From Rattus norvegicus (taxonomy: Eukaryota; Chordata; Mammalia; Rodentia; Muridae), in the NCBI RefSeq assembly GCF_036323735.1, contig NC_086026.1:71921039-71985038 (forward strand): a DNA stretch of 64,000 bases, written 5' to 3'. Below the pieces are notes generated by a model, which had not been told where the DNA came from, made no database searches, and saw only the letters and a list, made by a program, of their open reading frames with translations. Below are positions 10,949 through 22,335 of this stretch, in pieces (the first letter of the stretch is position 1; each line of letters starts with the position of its first letter). Made by a program: the position numbers and the translations under genes.

Positions 10949-11215
10949 CTATTAGTTTTCTGTGGCTGCTCTAACAAATGACCGCACATTTGATGCTTTG
11001 AATGAGACCGCTGTATTCTTTCCCAGCACTGAAGGTCTGAAGTCCAAAGCAGAGGGCACCATACATGCCTCACAGCTCTCCTGCCTCTTGTTTCCCCTAT
11101 CCCATCTCTCGCTCTAGTTCTTGCTCCTTCTTGGAAGACCTGTGGTTACATCCAGGGAGACCAAAATGATCTGGGTAACTCCCCAACATACAGTCCCTAA
11201 TGTAGTCACAGCTGC
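10949..11215 (-). mobile_element. MaLR/MLT1-like fragment, antisense
   Basis: 'attagttttctgtggctgct', 'ctaacaaatgaccgcaca' and 'gtggttacatccagggagac' recall the antisense of old MLT-type LTRs. Highly diverged. Confidence 0.55.
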
Positions 11216-11435
11216 ACATTCCCTGTGCCTCCGCAGGTACTGCTCAGGGCTCTGGAGAGGAGAGCATGGCGTCTTGGGAGAGTGTTACACAGACCACCCC
11301 TTCCCCTTTCCCTCCCTCAGATGAGGAGGGTCACCCTTCTGTGACTTCATGGTTTTCGGGTCAGACACATTCACAATTACTTGTCTGACTACCCTGCTAG
11401 TTACTGCCTGGGACAGTGGGACCCTACCCGCCTTC

Positions 11436-11510
11436 CCTATGTTCTGGGGCCTGGCTGAGTGCTTGCAGGGTAGGCACTAAGGCTGCATGTTTGTTGAATG
11501 AATGCGTGTG
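11436..11510 (+). mobile_element. MIR/L2-type 3' end
   Basis: 'gggtaggcactaaggctgca' then 'tgtttgttgaatgaatgcg' matches the conserved 3' terminus of ancient MIR/L2 elements. Confidence 0.6.
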
Positions 11511-11740
11511 TGAACGGTAGTCTGGAGGCAAGCTGACTACGGTGTGCAAAGCATTTGATTCTGTGCTGCAGGATGGTACAGAAGGCAGGAGGTGCAGTGG
11601 GAAGGGTCGTAACCTTGCTTTGGGGCCTTCCATATGTGCAGGAGGCCGCGCGAAACAGGGGGAGGGACACCCAGCCAGCTGGTGTACTGGGACTGGAGCT
11701 CGCAGGCACACTCTGCATACAGTCTCCCTCTGATGGGGCT

Positions 11741-11778
11741 GTTACCGGGGCAACAGAAGAAGTTGGTTGCCCAGCAAC
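11741..11778. promoter_or_regulatory. Pair of RFX X-box-like palindromes
   Basis: GTTACCGGGGCAAC (11741-11754) and GTTGCCCAGCAAC (11766-11778) both fit GTTRCC-N(1-2)-RGCAAC, the RFX X-box half-site arrangement, 25 bp apart start to start. CpG-containing 'ggccgcgcgaaac' lies about 100 bp upstream. Confidence 0.55.
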
Positions 11779-12516
11779 AATGCTCTGCTCCCCCAGTCCT
11801 TCTTATGGGTCTTTCTTTCCCCTGGGAGGTTTGTATCCTTTCTAGATCGTGTCCATGCTTAACAAAAATGGATGTCCTCTGTCCAAATTCCAAGTGAGGA
11901 GGGGAAAAGGCAATTCATGAGACTGTGGTGGTCGGGGTCATGGCTAAGCATCAGAATGGAAGAGAATAGGGGTGGCCTAGGTGGGGAGACAGAAGACATT
12001 TGGGCTATTTTTTTTCCTGTGTACTTTTTTCTTTTCCATTTGAACCAAGAGAAACTGGAAGGGGGTCAATCCAGGAGGCAGGAGACCTAGATCCATCGCC
12101 CGGTCCAGACTCTGGCTTCTGGAATATACTGGTCAAATGACCAGTTGAGTTGTTGAGATCCCAGTATCCTGTCTGTGAGAAGAGAGCTTGGCCAAGCTAA
12201 TAACAAGGCCCCCTTGGACCTCAGGCAACCTGGAGGGCACAGGCAGCCTTTTTCTATGACTGGTCCTTACTTGGCCAGTCTTGTGGCATCCTGGTCCGTG
12301 GAGCAAAGAGAAGGCAAGGGCCCCTGGACTCTAACCCTCAATTCTTTTTGAGAGGACCCCAGTCTATTCTTTATATGTCATCTCCCAGAAGATTACTATA
12401 AAAGGCCATTGTCACATTTTAATAGGTGAAAACTACTTGTCTATGCCAAGTATTTTACGGTCTCTTCAACTTGATTTGCTCTTATAGAAATTATTTTAAA
12501 ACACACTTTGGTCTTA

Positions 12517-12745
12517 GGACTGTAGAGATGGTTCAGTGATTAAGAGTGCACACTGCTTTCACAGAAGACCTAGGTTCAGTTTTCATTTATCTACAGTAGG
12601 CTTCTCATGGACACATGTAATTCTAGCTCCCTCTTCTGGTGTCTATGGGTACCTCCACTTACATGCATGCTTGCGTGCGTGCGTGCGTGCGCTCAGGCAT
12701 GTATGTACACATATAATGCATTCCTATATATATATATGCACAATT
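12517..12745 (+). mobile_element. B3 SINE with GT/TA-rich tail
   Basis: 'ggactgtagagatggttcag', 'taagagtgcacactgctttc', 'ctccctcttctggtgtctat'. The tail carries (GCGT)n and (TA)n runs. Confidence 0.88.
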
Positions 12746-13345
12746 TTCTTAATCTAACAGATGAGGCCCAGGTCTCCAAACATCTGTGAGAGCCCTGGGT
12801 CCCTGATTCCTCACTATCTGAATTCTCTGTTGGAGATGCCAGGGGTCTGTGGTGTCTTACTGTAGAAGAAGGAAGTTAACACAGGCTCTGGAGGAAGCTA
12901 GGTGTTCAGTCAAGGCCTTGCTGGGGCTGTGGGCACAGCAGGGTGAGAGAGGGTGGAGGCCTGATCTCAAGAGAGCAGGGAGGCAGAGTGGGAAGTGAGT
13001 CTGCCCAGGAGGACTTCTGCTTCTTCCACTCCCAGAGAATGACCAGGGACAGAAGCTATGGGGACCCTGCTCAGCCCTGTGGGGACTCGGAGGTTGAAGA
13101 TCTCAGAGATGAGAACAGCTGCCTGTATCCCCAGGCTGTGCTGTGAGCCAGCAGGGGAGCCTTCCGTGGAGTAGCAGGTACACCTCAATCTTTACCCCCT
13201 AAGAGTTGGGACCTGGACAGCTTAGTGGCAGTGTCTGCATGGGTTGGGGAGGTGGATTACACAGAGGAGCGCCAGAGAGCACTTCAGTCCCTGTCTTGGA
13301 CGTGGCTGTTTTGAGGTCATACCTTGGGCTCTCCATCACTTCATC
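12746..13345. other. Unique sequence, nothing recognised
   Basis: No repeat or gene family identified. Confidence 0.45.
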
Positions 13346-13603
13346 TCTAACTGCCCATCCATGGGTTTGTGTTCCTGAATTCTGTAAGAAAGCAAGCTGA
13401 GCAAGCCAGGAGAAGCAACCCTTCCATGGCCTCTGCATCAGCTCCTGCCTTTAGATTACTGCCCTGAACTAGTTCCTGCCTTCACTGCTTTTGATGATGA
13501 ACTGTTAAATGGAACTGTGAGTGAAATAAGCCCTATCCTTCCCAAGTTGCTTCTGGTCATGATGTTTCACCACAGCAATAGTGACCCTGACTGAAACAAT
13601 TAC
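13346..13603 (+). mobile_element. Family A LTR-like repeat, 5'-truncated
   Basis: Retains 'ttctgtaagaaagcaagctg', 'ccatggcctctgcatcagct', an AATAAG variant of the polyadenylation signal and the terminal 'gtgaccctgactgaaaca'. Confidence 0.85.
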
Positions 13604-14774
13604 CAAGGGGCAGGCAGTCTGGGCTCCTCTATGACCTCAGAGGCAGAAAATTGCATCTCCATCCAGACCCAGATCAATTGCTCTGAGAAGCAGGTCATCC
13701 TGACCTCAATGGTTATCTGTGTTCAGCGGGCATCCTACACCATCCTGGAGTGGGAAGCCTGAAGAAGGAAGGCTAGGAGTAGGAACAGCATCTGGAAGGC
13801 AGGTTTGAACCCTGGCTGTCACAGCTGGTGGAAAGTAGTAAGCACTTCTTGGTCTCAGTGGAGAGCCCTCTGGAAAAGGAGAGAGCTATACTCTCCATAA
13901 CTTCTTTCTGTCCGCTTTGCTCCGCCACAAATCTACCCACCACAAACCCACCCAATGGAAAACCCACCCAGAGAAACCAGTGGAAAGATTTGTTCTGAGA
14001 CAGCACCACCTGCTGGCCCTTCTAGGAATGACAGCTATCCTTAGGAGAAGGAGAAACTCAGACCCCTGACCTAAGATGGGTGTTACAATGTAACATATGC
14101 TCCTTTTGCACCTGGATTATTTAGTTAAAAAATATAATAAGCTGTATAAGATAAATGCTATTGTGTTTTGGTTTTATAGATGATGGTGCTGAACTTCAGA
14201 GTATAAGGGTCTCTGATTTGAGGGAGAAACTGAGGTAGGCTCACTTTTTAGTAAGAGATTTACTAGGGTAGTTTTTAATGACATAGACAGTCGTAATAGG
14301 TTCTGAAGAGAGTTCAGGCCCATGAGGCTAAGCGTGGGAGGTCTTCTCTTACAGGTTTCTGGGATGGGGCAGGTAGAGGTCTTAGGTATTTGATGATTAG
14401 AGTTCTTGCCTGAGTCAGGCTGTCTGATTCCCAGGCAGCATGGGAAGAGGGAAAGATTGAGACCCTAAGTTACTGTGTGTTCATCTTGTGTGATGAACTA
14501 CCTAAAGCCCCTGAGGGCTCAAGGTCTGGTAACCTGCAAAAGAGTTGCATGGATTCAGCTGGGGATGTCAAATGGAGGAGAGGATGGTGACAAAAAGGAG
14601 GATGGGGGAGGATAAGGGGAGGACCAGGGAGAGGACAAGAAGGAGGACGAGGAGGAGGCCAAATGGGATCCCTTGCCTTTCCTTAGAAATGTTAGCATTG
14701 GAGAATGACCACAGCCAGACAGGGGACACCGTCTAAATCACAATGCCACACAAAGAATTGAATTTAACACCTGT
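13604..14774. other. Mostly unique sequence
   Basis: Contains a CTCF-like site (14004), weak MIR-like words around 13785-13890 and 14165-14215, and a GA-rich patch (14575-14660). No gene recognised. Confidence 0.4.
14004..14020 (-). promoter_or_regulatory. CTCF-like motif, weaker
   Basis: Minus reads AGGGCCAGCAGGTGGTG: the CCAGCAGGTGG core is intact but the following C is T. Confidence 0.45.
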
Positions 14775-15088
14775 TTGAATATGTTTGGTTCAGGGAGTGA
14801 CACTATTTGGAGGTGTGGCCTTGGAGTAGGTGTGTCACTGTGGGTGAGGGCTTTAAGACCCTCTTCCTAGCTGCTTGGAAGGCAGTATTCTGCTAGCAGC
14901 CTTCAGATGAAGATGTAGGACTCTCAGCTCCCCCTGCACCATGCCTGCCTGGATGCTGCCATGTTCCTGCCTTGATGATAATGGACTGAACCTCATAACC
15001 TGTAAGCCAGCCCCAATTAAATGTTGTCCTTGTAAGAGTTGCCTTGGTCATGGTGTCTGTTCACACCAGTAAAACCCTCACTAAGACA
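14775..15088 (+). mobile_element. Family B (MaLR-like) LTR
   Basis: 'agggagtgacactatttgga', 'tggactgaacctcataacct', 'gtaagccagccccaattaaa', ending 'ctcactaagaca'. Flanks acacc/ccacc are a possible 4-of-5 target duplication. Confidence 0.88.
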
Positions 15089-15342
15089 CCACCTGAGTAA
15101 TTCGCCTGGTCGGGAGGCTGTACTCGAATGTAAACTTGGGACTCAGGTGAACTTGATGCCTAACTCACAATGCCACGTGCCTTTTCCACATCAGAAAAAA
15201 TAGTGACTGAAACACCCCAACTAAAACGTTAAGGAGGGAAGCAAGAAGGCCCAAAGATGAGGAGTCTTCCTGGCTCACAGACCAGCAAGTGGCTCCAGGG
15301 CTTTTAGGTGGGGTTGTAACTTGGTGGCAACAAAGCTGTTTT

Positions 15343-15532
15343 TTTTTTTTTTTTTAAAGATTCATTTATTTATTATATATAAGTACACTGTAGCTGTCTT
15401 CAGATACACCAGAAGAGGGCATCGGATATCTTTACAGATGGTTGTGAGCCACCATGTGGTTGCTGAGAATTGAACTCATGACCTCTGGAAGAGCAGTCGG
15501 GTGCTCTTAACCACTGAGCCATCTCTCCAGCC
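15343..15532 (-). mobile_element. B2 SINE with 15-bp target duplication
   Basis: T-tail, 'aagattcatttatttattat', 'gtacactgtagctgtcttca', 'ggaagagcagtcgggtgctc', 'catctctccagcc'. Flanked by caacaaagctgtttt at 15328-15342 and 15533-15547. It includes the B2-internal CTCF-like word 'accagaagagggcatcg'. Confidence 0.97.
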
Positions 15533-15547
15533 CAACAAAGCTGTTTT

Positions 15548-17470
15548 AAAGAGCCACGTGTGTCCTCCTTTTGGTTGTCGGACTACTGAGACAATGGTCC
15601 CCAAGGAATCGCATTTCCCTGAGAAGCTCATGATGGGAGAAGGAAGGGGCTAAAGCCTGCTGCCAGCCAGAGGGTGATATGTCTCCACATGTCAGACCAC
15701 CCATCAGACCACCTTGCAGGGGCACTGGACCCCAGATAAGGACGGGCAGCAATGACCATACTGCGACAGTTTAATTCTGACTATCTATTGCTTTCATTTA
15801 AAACTAAACCTGTATCAGGTCCCAGGGCCCTAGAGATGAACTTGGGAAGGGGCTGGGTTCCTCTCTGTTCCTCTTCCCGGTGTGGCCATGTTGACTACAG
15901 CTCCTTTTCTGCCCTTCTCTATTACTTGTCTCTTGAACTGGACTGTTGGGGACAGATGGCTGAGCCCCAGTTGTTACCAGGGCCCAGGCTCTGACTCTAA
16001 CAACCCCAGGAACACAGTGTCAGTGGAAACACCCTGGTTCCTACCTCAGGGAAGGAGACTGGGTCTTGCTGACTTCCAAGGACAGTGTGTGTCACCCATC
16101 AAGGTACACACCCCAGTTTGTAGTCTGTAACCCATCAAGATACCCGTCTCAGTGCGCTGTCTGTAAGAAGGTAATGTCTGATTCAGGCAGTAGCCTCCTT
16201 CTCACAGATGCCAGAGGCGCCCTACTGGGAAGGCCAGGGCTTAGTACATCAGCCTCCCAGGGCCAGGATCACCTGGAAAGTGAGCTTTCATCAGAGGAAG
16301 TATTGGCCACAGAATCTGCTCCCACCTGCCTCCTCGCCTCCTGTGGGGGAATCAGAGAGTCTGGATCTTTCTGTGAAACCTCCCCAATCCTGCCATGGGG
16401 GCTCTGATCCATTTTTTCAGAGACCCCACCTTGCTGTCTGTCTCTAGTACTGGGGCCTGAGCTCTCCAGAACTCCAGCCACACTGTTGCCCTTGGATTGT
16501 CTGTCCACGATGTTAAACTCATCACTCTCCAGTGATTTGTCTCACTTTCGATCTTGAACTTCCTGTCTCCACAAACCTTCCAGGGTCACTGATAGAGAAG
16601 ATTAGTGAGACTCAGGTCCAGGTGCCAGGCACCAATTGGTGAATGAGGTCTTTTCTATCTCAGTTAGAAGATAAAGCTATTGGTCACTTAACAGATGGCA
16701 AGACACAGTGAATCAGGATGCTGTCCTAGGACTCAGAGCTCTCCCCCACCACTGTCATGTAACCAACAGGTGACATGCAGCTGTCATCTCACAGGTCTCC
16801 AGTCCACGGTGGACACCAGGCTGATTGTGCAGGCCAGGCCAGAGGCAAGAGGAATAGAGACCTTGGTAAGACCTGTGCATGCCAGGACTACCAAGTCTAG
16901 ACCCTTCAGTGAAGCTTGAGGGTCTGGGCACTAAAGAAGTGTTCTGAGATATTCCCTCCAAAAGAAAAGACAGGCTGTTGCCCCTGGCACAGTGTCCTGT
17001 GAATGAAGCTGGGCCTTGCTAGGCCTCCTGGCACCCTGGAAGCAGATTACAGCCAGGCTCCTGGCCCCGCCCACATCCTGGGTTATTGAGAAGACAGCCT
17101 GGAGCGAGACCCAGGAAGAAGAAGATCTTTATCCGGTCCAGATATAGCACTGTTTTGATTTGAATGTAAAATCCCCCTTAGGCTCAAGTATTTGAGTGAT
17201 TGGTCTTCAACTGGTGGGCCTGGGAGGGTCCCTATCCTCACAGAGGTTTGGATCGGGCTGGTGTGAATCCCATGTTCATGCTGTCTGCACACAGCTCTGT
17301 CTAAACGTCAGCTTGACAGCTTGCCCTGTTCTCTCCCTTGCTGGCAGAGGTCTCCTTGAGGGCATGCATGGAGTTCTAGGTTGTGTGCTCCAGTACTAGT
17401 TCAGAGCCTGGCAATGAGAGAGGCTCAGTACAGTCAGGACAGATGGAGAGATTCAGTGGTGAGCCCTCCC
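15548..17470. other. Repeat-poor unique segment
   Basis: About 1.9 kb with no interspersed repeat that I recognise. Frames of 60-113 codons overlap on both strands without identifiable homology. Holds a 36-bp tandem duplication (16087-16167). Confidence 0.45.
16087..16167. repeat. 36-bp tandem duplication, about 2.2 copies
   Basis: Units start at 16087, 16123 and (partial) 16159. They share 'acccatcaag' and 'tctgtaa', about 25 of 36 positions identical. Period is a multiple of three, so an overlapping 113-codon frame shows a repeated Cys-x-Pro-Ser-Arg-Tyr pattern. Confidence 0.75.
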
Positions 17471-17473
17471 ACT

Positions 17474-17519
17474 TGCCTCTCCCTCTCTCTCTCCCTCATC
17501 CTCACCCTTGCCCTCTCCC

Positions 17520-17608
<89 letters not shown>
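17474..17608. repeat. (CT)n-(CA)n compound microsatellite
   Basis: Imperfect CTCTCCC lead-in, about 18 CT units, then about 23 CA units. Confidence 0.97.
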
Positions 17609-17610
<2 letters not shown>

Positions 17611-17726
17611 GTGTTGTTATTTCTTGCCTCTCAGTTACTCCTCTCAGTGATCTTTGGAGGAAGAAGTTGTCAGTGTTCTCCTATGGATGGGGACATCAGG
17701 TAACTGTGATTAAAGCCACTTGTGGG

Positions 17727-18005
17727 CTCTGGAGATGGCTCAGCGGGCAAAATTCTTGTCACTTGGAGAGTAAGGGCCTGCATTTGAAGCCTGAGAAGAC
17801 ATGTACAACATGTACAACGAGACCTGGTAGAACACCTTCTTAATCAGAACACTCCAAGGTGGGAGGTGGAGACAGGAGAATTCCCAGAAAGTCATTGATG
17901 TGCACAGCAGTGAATGAGAGATCCTGTCTCAAGCAAAGTAGAGGCTTGATGTCCACTATTATCCTCTGACCTCCATACACACACACACCCACACATACAC
18001 ACACA
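17727..18005 (+). mobile_element. B4-type composite SINE
   Basis: tRNA-like head 'ggagatggctcagcgggcaa', then a B1-like second half ending 'gagatcctgtctcaagcaaa' and a 'cctctgacctccatacacac' tail. Confidence 0.7.
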
Positions 18006-19086
18006 TATGCCCATGGTGGGGGTGGGGCAGAGGGAGAGGGAGAGGAGAGACAGAGACAGAGACAAAAAGACTTTTGGGAGAGATAGAGATGTGATGGGAA
18101 TTCCACAGGGGCCATCAGCATTTTCATTCTTAACCACTACAGAGTAGGATTGTGTGCCTGCAGAGCCTGAGGAAAGGAGTGGAGTAGGCTGCAGTGCCCG
18201 AGAGTCCCCTTAGACAGCTGGAGGAAGGGAAGAGAATATTCCGGACGGAGAGCACACTTTTGAGGGAGAATATTTTGTGGATACAATAGGTTAGGAAAAG
18301 CTGGCATAAAGATGGCTGAGCCCCAGCTAAAGCCCCAGTTGGTAAGATGTGTAGGACGTGAAGGGACAGACCATGTCAGGAAGGACAGGTGGGAAATGTC
18401 TGCCTTCCTCTGTAGGAGCTCCCAGGGTCAGGAAAGGGTGATTAATTCAAGACTTGTGATGTAGGATGGTCCTGGGTAAGAGAGCAGAAAGGGCTTCCTG
18501 GGAATCCTGGACTCTGCCTTGGGAAAGTGCCCTCACTGGCCTTCAACTTGTGTTTTTAAGTCTTTCCCACAAGCCCCTGGAGTGGGGGGGCAGGGGGAAG
18601 GACAGGAAATATATAGATAGGGTAAGGGGGGCAGCAGCCCTCGCTGTCTGTCTGCAATGTCAGGAATGAGCTCAGACACTAAGACAAACAATGCTTTGAC
18701 CCTGTGCAGTCCAAGAAGGATGCTAAGAGCAACTGTGACTCAGCCACAGGCTCTGGTCCAGGTTACAGAGACACTGACCAGCCAAAAGAAAGAGGATGAG
18801 CCAACCACTGTTCTGGAAATTTCCACTACATTATCAATCTTTCCAAGTGAGCATGCTGAAGGCCACACTGGGGGTGGGACTCACTCAAGGTCACACAGCC
18901 AGTCTGTGGGAGCTGTGTTAGGAATGTACAGTGTCTGACTAAGCTGGCTGGATGCTATGTGGAGATTTCTGGCTTCCAGGGTCTTCTTATGTTATCTCCA
19001 CAGCCCAATCTGACACTGTATCTGCACTGTGTTGACAATAAGCACTTGTTGGTTCCATGGCAGATTCTGACACCCCTGGAGAGGTC
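18006..19086. other. Mostly unique sequence
   Basis: A GA-rich patch at 18030-18070 and a reverse MIR near 18870 are the only recognised items. Confidence 0.4.
18815..18925 (-). mobile_element. MIR SINE fragment
   Basis: 'actcaaggtcacacagccag' and 'tctgtgggagctgtgttagg' match the antisense MIR core. Confidence 0.65.
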
Positions 19087-19102
19087 TGGGCAGGGAGATT
19101 CT

Positions 19103-19200
19103 TTTTTTTTTTTTGGTTCTTTTTTTGGAGCTGGGGACCGAACCCAGAGCCTTGCGCTTCCTAGGCAAGCGCTCTACTACTGAGCTAAATCCCCAACCCC
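19103..19200 (-). mobile_element. ID element with target duplication
   Basis: Reverse ID with T-tail and intact boxes. Flanked by tgggcaggagattct-like duplications at 19087-19102 and 19201-19216, with one mismatch. Confidence 0.96.
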
Positions 19201-19489
19201 TGGGCAGAGAGATTCTTATTTAATACCTGGTTTGCTGAGCTTCATCCAATGGTCACATGTCATCAATGACTGTCACAAGGGAGCAGAAATAACAAGGAAA
19301 TATTAAAACCTTTAGGCGGTATTAGAGCCGGTTAAGACAAAATCCCTGTTTGGGGGGAGGGGAGAAGGATACATAGCTCAGTTGAAGGGATGCTTGCCTG
19401 GCATGCATGAAGCCCTGGTGTGGTGCTCTATGTTCATAATCTTAGTACTCCAAGGTGGACGCAGGAGAATAAGAAAATCAAGGTCATCG

Positions 19490-19806
19490 TGCTGGATAGT
19501 TTTATGCCAATTTGACACAAGCTAAAGTCATCTGAGAGGAGGGAACCCAATTAAGAAAGCAACTCCATAAGATCTGGCTATAGGCAGGTCTGGAAGGCAT
19601 TTTATTAACTAGTGATTGATGGGGGAGGGCCCAGCTCACTGTGGGTGGAGCCATCCCAGGGATGGTGGTCCTGGGTTCTATAAGAAAGCTGAGCAAGCCA
19701 TGGGGAGCAAGCCAGTAAGCAGCACCCCTCCATGGCCTCTGCCTCCAGGTTCCTGCCCTGTTTGAGTTCCTAGCTCCACCTCCTTCGATGATGAACAGCT
19801 TGGCTA
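19490..19806 (+). mobile_element. Family A LTR-like repeat, copy 1
   Basis: 'gccaatttgacacaagctaa', 'gggagggcccagctcactgt', 'aagccatggggagcaagcca'. It stops at 'gatgaacagcttggct', lacking the last 90 bp of the family. Confidence 0.88.
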
Positions 19807-20206
19807 CTGTACTGGCTGGTTTGTGTGTCAACTTGACACAAACTGGAGTTATCACAGAGAAAGGAGTCTCAGTTGTGGAAATGCCTTCATGAGATCCAGC
19901 TGTAAGGCATTTCCTCAACTAGTGATCAAGCGGGGAGGGCCCAGTCCATTGTGGTGGTGCAGTCCCTGGGCTGGTATATTGGGTTCTATAAAAAAGCAAA
20001 CTGAGCAAACCAGGGGGAGCAAGCCAGTAACAAACATCCCTCCATGGCCTCTGCATCAGCTCCTGCTTCCTGCCCTGTGTGAGTTCCAGTCCTGACTTCC
20101 TTTGGTGATGAACAGCAATGTGGAAGTGTAAGCTGAAGAAACCCTTTCCTCCCCAACTTGCTTCCTGGTCATGATGTTTGCGCAGGAGTAGAAACCCTGA
20201 CTAAGA
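19807..20206 (+). mobile_element. Family A LTR-like repeat, copy 2, full length
   Basis: 'tgtactggctggtttgtgtg' to 'ccctgactaagaca' with a variant AAGAAACC at the polyadenylation-signal position. The most complete of the three adjacent copies. Confidence 0.9.
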
Positions 20207-20218
20207 CAGCTACTCTCC

Positions 20219-20587
20219 TGGTTAGGGTTTTGTTTGTTTTTGTCAGTTTGACACAAGTTAGGGAACCTCAATTGCCTTCATCAGATTGGCCGGTGGGACA
20301 TTTTTAAAATTGCCGACTGAGGTGGGAGTGCCCAGCACGTTGTGGGCAGTGCCACTCCAGAGACAGTGGTCCTGGGATACAGGGGAAAGCAAGCTCAGTG
20401 AGCCTTGGGGACAAGCCAGTAAACTGCATTCCTTTGTGGCTTCTGTTTCAGTTCCTGCCTCCACTTCTACCCTGACTTCCCTCTGTAATGGAGTGTTTTG
20501 AGAAGAAATAAACCCTTTCCTCCCCAAGTTGCTTTCAGTCACGGTGTTTTATCGCAGCCACAGAAACAAAAAAGCAAACAAGGACAG
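20219..20587 (+). mobile_element. Family A LTR-like repeat, copy 3
   Basis: 'gtcagtttgacacaagttag', 'cagtggtcctgggatacagg', AATAAACC signal, 3' end decayed to 'cagaaacaaaaaagcaaaca'. More diverged than copy 2. Confidence 0.85.
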
Positions 20588-20629
20588 CCACAGAGTTACT
20601 TCAAGGCCAGCCTGAGCTAAGACCCTGTT

Positions 20630-20985
20630 TGTGAAGGTCAATCTTGATAGCCACCTTGATGGAATCACTACAGAGACCAGTCTCCAGGCCTGTCTAAATT
20701 GGGCTAATCAAGAAAGGAAACCCATTCCAACTTCTGGGCAGCACCATTCTGTGGTCTGAAAAAAGAGGGTAGAGTGAGCTGAGCTCCTGCTTTCATTGTT
20801 CTGTTTTCTGAGTGTGGGAGCAATGTGACCAGCAGCCCCCATCTGCCTCCTGTCACAATGGACAGTTCCACTCCGGGAACTGTGAGCCAAAAACAAAAAA
20901 CAAAAAACAAAAACAACAACAAAAAAACCCAAACAACCCTTTTTCTCTTAAGTTGGTTTTGTCAGAAACTCTGTCCCAGTAATAG
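20630..20985 (+). mobile_element. Rodent interspersed repeat, unnamed
   Basis: 'gtcaatcttgatagccacct', 'tcaagaaaggaaacccatt', 'gaactgtgagcca' then '(CAAAAA)n' and 'cttaagttggttttgtcag' follow the layout of a widespread LTR-like mammalian repeat I cannot name. A (CAAAAA)n expansion at 20888-20925 replaces the AATAAA region. Confidence 0.55.
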
Positions 20986-20992
20986 CTGTCCA

Positions 20993-21125
20993 CTGCTGGA
21001 GTGATGGCTCATCAGCCTAAAGTTCTTGCTGGGTGTAAGCCCCAGCGCCCACATGGTGGACAAGAGAGCTGACTCCTGCAAGTTGCCCTCTGACCTCCAC
21101 AAGCAGGCCATGGCATAGAAATGCT
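20993..21125 (+). mobile_element. B3 SINE
   Basis: 'gctggagtgatggctcatca', 'ccccagcgcccacatggtgg', 'ttgccctctgacctccacaa'. Confidence 0.82.
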
Positions 21126-21800
21126 CCCATTTCTAACACACAGTAACGTTATGATTTTTTTTTTCCTCTTCTTCACTTTGGTCCATGTTAGCAGTGCACA
21201 TCTGTGCTCACGTGACCTGCACTGGCCTATGAAGTATGCTCAGAGGTGACCAATGACCCTTTGGGACAGCAGCTTTAAGAGTCACTGCCCAGTTTCTATG
21301 GCTATTCAGCTTGCATCTCTAAAACCCGGTATTTGGGTGGAGCCTCGAGTAGCTGGGGTGTCAAATGAGCATCTGTTTCTCTGGAAGCAGAGGACAGGGA
21401 GTATGGGCCAGGAGTCTTGCAGCGTGGGGTTGGTAGCACAGCTTGTCTGCATGCTTCCTGCTGTGCAGATCTGAGTGTCTTAGAAGCAGCGTCCTGCTGA
21501 AGTAAACACAAAGAGCCCTGAAAGATGCAGCTCTCGTTTGGAGGTTCCGTGATGGCACTGAGGAAATAGGAGCCGGAATGATCGGGATGATGATCCAGAG
21601 TGCCCTGGGGATGCATGCATCAAAACTCTCCCTGGAATTCTTTGGTGGCAACAGTGGTGGTAAAGGGATCTGAAGGTGGGTCAGAAGCTGTGTGGGTTGC
21701 TTGAGCTTGGAAATGAAGAGGCCAAGGGTGGGTCAGCCTGATGTGGAAGGATGAGGCTTGTATCATTGGAGATCTTCCACTCTCAGCCAGAAAGTGATGT
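21126..21800. other. Unique sequence, nothing recognised
   Basis: Frames of 96-104 codons on minus overlap a plus frame and have no recognisable family. Confidence 0.45.
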
Positions 21801-21804
21801 CATG

Positions 21805-22000
21805 GGCCAGGGAGAGGCTCAGCAGATAAAGGGACTTGCTGCCAGGGCCAGTAAGCAATGGCCAAGCTCTGGGACCCATATGGTGGAAGGAAAGAACTTA
21901 TTCTCCACAAGTTGTCCTCTGACCTCCACACACAGCACATGTGCACACGTGCACGCACGGACACACACCCACAGACAAATATAATTTTAAAAGCCAAAGC
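21805..22000 (+). mobile_element. B3 SINE
   Basis: 'gccagggagaggctcagcag', 'ccatatggtggaaggaaaga', 'ttgtcctctgacctccacac' and a CA/AATATAA tail. Confidence 0.88.
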
Positions 22001-22335
22001 TCACACAAGCTGATGACAGGTTCAAGGCAGAAGGAGAACCCAGAAATCATGAAATGGTACTTAGTTACAAAAGTGTAAAAAGACCAATGATTGTCAAATA
22101 CCTGGTTACAGACTCCAGGGAGCTCTAAGATTTTTCGGGTTACCTGAAATGTCACATGGTTTTTTGTAAGACATCAAAGACATTATTTCTCCAGCCCCCT
22201 TCTTGCTGTGTGTAGGTACAAAGGTTGGGAATACAGCTGATGACAGTTGGTGATCACTGACAATGTCCCCACCACGATCCCAGTTTACTTAAAGATGTCC
22301 CACAGAGGCAGTACAAATAATCCAGTTTTCAAAAT
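22001..22335. other. Unique sequence, nothing recognised
   Basis: No repeat or gene identified. Confidence 0.4.

Larger units (their letters stand above)
11216..12515. other. Mostly unique sequence
   Basis: Outside the MIR/L2-like end and the X-box pair no gene is recognised. The 12090-12200 segment is weakly MIR-like. Frames up to 118 codons at 11424-11893 overlap on both strands and look fortuitous. Confidence 0.4.
19365..20628 (+). mobile_element. B4 SINE split by three family A elements
   Basis: Left part: 'ggatacatagctcagttgaa' through 'gaaaatcaaggtcatcg' (19365-19495). Right part: 'acagagttacttcaaggcc' through 'agaccctgtttgtg' (20588-20630). The halves are collinear with a B4 when the intervening 1.1 kb is removed. 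Confidence 0.75.
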
